Origin: an uncultured Lachnospira sp.
GTDB lineage: Bacteria > Bacillota > Clostridia > Lachnospirales > Lachnospiraceae
DNA length: 64,000 bases
Direction: 5' to 3'
Assembly (NCBI GenBank): GCA_910589305.1
Contig: CAJUTV010000014.1
Location: forward strand, 1 to 64,000
Part shown: in pieces, positions 60,114 to 64,000 of the stretch
Layout of the letters: each line of letters starts with the position of its first letter
Position numbering within the stretch: position 1 is the stretch's first letter
Made by a program: the position numbers and the translations under genes
Notes under the pieces: model-generated
The model's database searches: none
Told to the model about the DNA's origin: nothing
Seen by the model: the letters and a program-made list of their open reading frames with translations, nothing else

Positions 60114-63100
60114 TTATTTCTGTCCAAGTACAATATCCATTTTTGCACAATATTTTACAAGAAGAACGGCATCTGTACTATCTATCTTACCATCTACCTT
60201 AACATCTGCGGCTTTCTTATTGTACTGAACATCCATCTGAGCACATACTTTCTTTATAAGAACAGCATCCAAAATATTTACTTCACCATCATCATTAAGG
60301 TCTCCATACATAAAGTCATCTGAGCCTTCTCCAACTTGTACTGAAAGTCCTTTTACAGTCCAGTTAAAGCCTGCCATCTTATCATAGCTTCCCATGCCTT
60401 CTTCTGCTTTCCACCATGTATCACCAGCCTGTACTGTGATTGTATGTGACTTTGTAAGGTCAAGTCCTGTTAATGTGTATGTTGTATCTGTAGTTGTTTT
60501 TGTTCCATTGACTGGATTGAATGCTTTTGTATTTTCATCTGCATATACTGGCACTCCATCTACATATACTCTATAACCACCAACTTTTGTATCATCTGTA
60601 GCTGCTGGCCATGTTAATACAACATCACTGCCTTTTACTTCTGCTGTCAATTTTGCATCTGCTGCCCACACTGGAGCCTTATAGTCATAATTCTTAAGTG
60701 TTTCAACAGTTGCTTCTGGATACTTATACTCAACACCAGCATCTGTAAATGCAACAATCTGTACCTTATTGTTTATACCTGGTGTAAGACGTCCTACCTG
60801 ACTTGTTACTGTATCAACGGTTGTATACTTTGAAATCTGATAGTTGTAAAGTGTTTTGATATAATTTCCATTTGCATAAATCTTATAACCACGTACTCTT
60901 GCATCCTGCTTTGAAACATTTGTCCATGTACCATGTGCACATGTATAAATTGCACTTGCAAGACTTACCTTAGTATCAGCAGCTTCAATAGCACCTGTAT
61001 CTTTATCTCCGTCAACGGTAATTGTTGTCTCACCAACAAGTGTCTTATTTATACCTGTTGTTGACATACTGTTTGCATTATCGCCTTTTTCACTTACATA
61101 TACCTTAAACGTATAGGCTACTCCTGATGATAATCTGCCAATTGTAGCTGTTGGGTCTGTAATACCATCAATTGTATCAACTTTTACACCATCAACATAA
61201 GTGTCTACACCATAAAATACTGGTGTATCATTTGTTACAGGTGTCCATGTCAATTTTACTTTACGTTCTATTCCACCTGAGCCTGTTGAACCACCACTTG
61301 TTGAACCATCTGTTGGTGTGATAAGTGACTGTGCATCATCAACTGGTTTATCAAAGTAAATACCATAAATCATTGGCTTAGAGCCTTGTGCATAAAAGTA
61401 ATATTTATTGCCTGCCTTTAAGTTAAATGTCATCACACTTTCAATAGCATTAAGAGCAGTATCTTTTTGTGTTGCAGTTACATTCGCACCATCTGGCGAC
61501 TCTACAAACCACCATTGTTTTGCACCTAATATTCTTGAATGTAATGTAACTGAGCAATCAACCTTAGGTGAAAATACATATGTTGCTGTTCCGTTATCAG
61601 GTACCAAACCGCCTGCATTAGCTGCTGTATTTGCCTGAATAAATTGTGTATATGTTATACCATCAATTGTCTTAGGCTCTTCTGGTGTAGGTAATTCACT
61701 TAATACTAAAACTGGTGTGTCTTCAAGTGTTGTCACTGTTCCATATACACCTGATGCTGTACCATGTTCTTCTTTGGCAATAATACCTTTAGAGATATCA
61801 ACCGATTCTCTCTGAAGTTGTACCTCTGGCTCTTGTTCTTCTATTATATACGGAGCAAATGTAATTCTATAAATCTCTGCTCCCTTATTACTATAAATAT
61901 AGTATGATTTACCTGCTTCAACTTTTGCAGTTGTAATATTATAGTCATCTCCTGATAATTCATTATTATATTGAGCTACTACTTTTCCATCAGAATCAAC
62001 TACATAATAACTCTTTGCACCTTTTGCATGATGTAAAACATTAATTACACCATCTTTGTCTGCATCATATTTAATATATGCGCCACCTGTAGGAATTGTA
62101 CCCATTGATGCCACTTCAGGAAGGTCATTCGTTGATACAATATTGTCAACAGAACCAAATCCATCATTATACTCAGGATGATTTTTCTTAAATCCACCTG
62201 AAGCTTTTGAAGACCAAGTACTGCCATTAGTTGTAAGACCATCTTTTGTTGTTGTTGCTGGTGCATCATATATTTTTGAAACTGCACCAACTGTCACCTT
62301 TACAGCTTTCAAAAATGAAATTCCATAAACCTGACCTGTTTCTCCATTAGCATAAATATAATATGTCTTGCCAGCCTTTACTTTAAATTCAAGTACAGTA
62401 TTATCAACAGGCTGACCCTCAGCTACATCTTTGCTAGCCATTACATTTCCATCTGAATCTACTACAAAAAATTTCTTTTTAGGACTTGTTTTTGAAGCCA
62501 CACGAAGTTTACCATTTTGTGTTGCTGTATATGTAATATAACATCCAGAAGCTGGTATTGTTCCTTTACTTTGTGTAGCTGCATCTTTATCCATTGCCTT
62601 TACACCGCCAGCTTTAGCTGCTTTTCCTGTACCAAATTCCTCTTGAAGTTCAGCAGGAACAGCATCCCCACCATCAGTCCACTTTGACTCTGTAGCAGTA
62701 CTTGTATCATTAACATCTTTCTTATAATATGTGTTAAGTCCAGCAGCTTCTTTATTTTGAGCAGCAACGATATCAGCTCCTGTCCAAGTCTTTACAAATT
62801 GATACTGCACAGAAGAATCATCTGGCTCTTCATCATCGCCTTCATCACTAGGAACCACATTCTCAGCAGTTATTTTATTATCTGTTACTACAATTGGGCT
62901 CATTGCTGCATTCATCTTATCTGTATAAGCATTTAATGATTCCATTGTTGTTCCCTGGAAGATAAGATTATTACAATACTGAAGATTACTCCATGCCTTG
63001 TCTGTCTTAGCACTTACTGCTTTACTGTTGTATGAAACAGTCTTAACATTGTAAAATACTGAATTGTCACATCCAATCAATGTCTCCCAACCAGCTTTAT

Positions 63101-64000
63101 TCTTATAAGAACCATTCACACCTACATCACCAAATGTAATGTCTTGGAAGTATAAGTTATGATGTGAATGTAATGGCTTTGAAGGTGAACCAACTGGGTC
63201 AATATCCGCCAATACTTGTATTGTATTTTGAACAACTCGATTTACTGTAACATTGTATGAAGCAAAGTTATAGAACTCACCAATTTCTGCCCACTCTGTT
63301 GATGATGCTGAGTTCGGGTCACCATAACTTGTTGTAAGTACCCAACCTTGATTGGTATCTGCTACAGCACAGTCTCTCATCGTAATATTAGCACCAAAAC
63401 CACCATTTGTAGGTGCTGATTTAAAACGGAATGCCATATCAATATGATTCATAACCGTATCTTCAAAAAGAACGTCCTGAATACCATTACCTGTATGACT
63501 TCCTGCTGCAAGTCCACCATGTCCTTCACGTATAAAATTATCAAACATCCAGATTTCTGAGTTTGTCTGAATGTTACAGTCTCTAGCGCCTTCACCAACC
63601 GATGAACCAAAACCTAAGTTATCATCACCTGTATCTGTAAAGTTACCCCAGCAGATAACATCCATTGAACAGCCAAATCCAAGTCCATCACCATTATTTC
63701 CATCAAATGAAAATACTTTTACATTTGTTGTGGCAATCTTTCTTGAATCAAGAATATTTACTGAATGGTTTGATGGGTTCTCAATTGTGATATCTCCAAC
63801 ATATACATTTTCACAGTTTCTCATAATAAGAAGACTTGAACGTGTAGCATACGCATTTTTAATATCTGATGAATTTTTATCAAGTCCCATTGCTGAAACG
63901 GCTTTGCTTGCTTGGTCTGATGTTTGTGCATCTATCAATGCTTGGATTTGTGCTTCTGTATATTTTCCAGTATTCTTAAGATACTTGTATGATGAATCTT
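60114..64000 (-). CDS. GH28 pectinase with binding repeats, FN3 domains and dockerin (N-terminus outside window)
   Basis: The frame stays open to 64000, so the N-terminus is missing; residue numbers here count from the Met at 63938. GH28 (polygalacturonase) motifs are present in order: N82-x-D84 in GNNGDGLGF, D105-D106 in DTGDDNLGF, G-H140-G in REGHGGLAAGS, and R171-x-K173 in FRFKS. Three jelly-roll-like modules follow (each with FFVVDSDGNV- or YYIYANGE-type strands), then a Gly/Ser linker, about three FN3-like domains, and a C-terminal type I dockerin (GDLNDDGEVNILDAVLIKKV and VDGKIDSTDAVLLVKYCAKM). It should be a secreted, multi-domain, probably exo-acting pectin enzyme that docks to a scaffold or cell surface. 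Confidence 0.9.
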   Translation of the reverse strand, partial: DSSYKYLKNTGKYTEAQIQALIDAQTSDQASKAVSAMGLDKNSSDIKNAYATRSSLLIMRNCENVYVGDITIENPSNHSVNILDSRKIATTNVKVFSFDGNNGDGLGFGCSMDVICWGNFTDTGDDNLGFGSSVGEGARDCNIQTNSEIWMFDNFIREGHGGLAAGSHTGNGIQDVLFEDTVMNHIDMAFRFKSAPTNGGFGANITMRDCAVADTNQGWVLTTSYGDPNSASSTEWAEIGEFYNFASYNVTVNRVVQNTIQVLADIDPVGSPSKPLHSHHNLYFQDITFGDVGVNGSYKNKAGWETLIGCDNSVFYNVKTVSYNSKAVSAKTDKAWSNLQYCNNLIFQGTTMESLNAYTDKMNAAMSPIVVTDNKITAENVVPSDEGDDEEPDDSSVQYQFVKTWTGADIVAAQNKEAAGLNTYYKKDVNDTSTATESKWTDGGDAVPAELQEEFGTGKAAKAGGVKAMDKDAATQSKGTIPASGCYITYTATQNGKLRVASKTSPKKKFFVVDSDGNVMASKDVAEGQPVDNTVLEFKVKAGKTYYIYANGETGQVYGISFLKAVKVTVGAVSKIYDAPATTTKDGLTTNGSTWSSKASGGFKKNHPEYNDGFGSVDNIVSTNDLPEVASMGTIPTGGAYIKYDADKDGVINVLHHAKGAKSYYVVDSDGKVVAQYNNELSGDDYNITTAKVEAGKSYYIYSNKGAEIYRITFAPYIIEEQEPEVQLQRESVDISKGIIAKEEHGTASGVYGTVTTLEDTPVLVLSELPTPEEPKTIDGITYTQFIQANTAANAGGLVPDNGTATYVFSPKVDCSVTLHSRILGAKQWWFVESPDGANVTATQKDTALNAIESVMTFNLKAGNKYYFYAQGSKPMIYGIYFDKPVDDAQSLITPTDGSTSGGSTGSGGIERKVKLTWTPVTNDTPVFYGVDTYVDGVKVDTIDGITDPTATIGRLSSGVAYTFKVYVSEKGDNANSMSTTGINKTLVGETTITVDGDKDTGAIEAADTKVSLASAIYTCAHGTWTNVSKQDARVRGYKIYANGNYIKTLYNYQISKYTTVDTVTSQVGRLTPGINNKVQIVAFTDAGVEYKYPEATVETLKNYDYKAPVWAADAKLTAEVKGSDVVLTWPAATDDTKVGGYRVYVDGVPVYADENTKAFNPVNGTKTTTDTTYTLTGLDLTKSHTITVQAGDTWWKAEEGMGSYDKMAGFNWTVKGLSVQVGEGSDDFMYGDLNDDGEVNILDAVLIKKVCAQMDVQYNKKAADVKVDGKIDSTDAVLLVKYCAKMDIVLGQK

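Overview
The window is AT-rich chromosomal DNA from a gut Lachnospiraceae-type Firmicute, with Lachnospira/[Eubacterium] eligens-like bacteria as the best guess. The pointers are a GH28 pectinase and a CAP-domain protein that both end in type I dockerins, a 2-keto-3-deoxygluconate-kinase-like PfkB protein, a bile-salt-hydrolase-type Ntn hydrolase, a T-box-controlled ileS, Clostridia-style ABC exporters, and strong GGAGG ribosome-binding sites. No rRNA, tRNA or CRISPR array was seen. The genus is inferred from gene content, not from a marker gene.

Layout. 0-1.7 kb: repeat debris, a dead IS200-type transposase and the first copy of a type I toxin-antitoxin cassette. 1.9-6.5 kb: a heterodimeric ABC exporter behind an unusual HTH/PurM-like fusion. 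7.2-11 kb: small orphans, a NotI-family restriction-modification system with two small upstream genes, and a decayed mobilisation gene. 11-14.3 kb: a flavodoxin/cupin/CMD/aldo-keto-reductase operon divergent from a LysR regulator. 14.4-18.5 kb: a chemoreceptor and an unrecognised HExxH protein with a partner. 18.8-24 kb: MFS exporter with TetR regulator, then LytTR-DUF3021-ABC exporter. 24.3-30.6 kb: secreted CAP-dockerin protein, then FadR regulator, GntP permease and IlvD/Edd dehydratase with shared palindromic operators. 30.8-33.3 kb: DUF3783, HAD phosphatase and hemolysin III. 33.4-35.1 kb: second toxin-antitoxin copy and mobile-element relics (group II intron tail, excisionase-like and XRE fragments) beside a PD-(D/E)XK-like gene. 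35.1-46.5 kb: GH13 enzyme, a degenerate SpoIIQ/SpoIID-like pair, an alanine symporter, glycogen phosphorylase and ileS. 47-50.4 kb: RloA/RloB defence pair, a methyltransferase and a regulator fragment. 50.5-54.6 kb: MATE efflux, KDG kinase and bile salt hydrolase. 54.9-64 kb: repeat-rich lipoprotein with an MMPL exporter under a palindromic operator, and the partial GH28-dockerin protein.

How the parts fit. Pectin and oligosaccharide use links the GH28-dockerin enzyme, KDG kinase, and the GntP/sugar-acid dehydratase. Glycogen phosphorylase and the cytoplasmic GH13 handle alpha-glucans. At least five exporters and the bile salt hydrolase fit a gut lifestyle, and two immunity modules (NotI-like R-M, RloAB) guard against phage.

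Three families of short non-coding repeats are scattered through the window. The first is a ~140-bp multi-hairpin element resembling the right end of IS200/IS605 elements, usually at gene 3' ends. The second is a ~95-bp element with GGGCTGTTGCAAAA terminal repeats. The third is a ~70-bp hairpin in the 5' leaders of at least three operons. The best candidates for undescribed biology are the duplicated toxin-antitoxin cassette with a covarying antitoxin stem, the HTH-PurM fusion with its ABC exporter, the HExxH pair, the multi-hairpin repeat, and the ileS leader in which a transposon-like hairpin lies where the T-box terminator should be.
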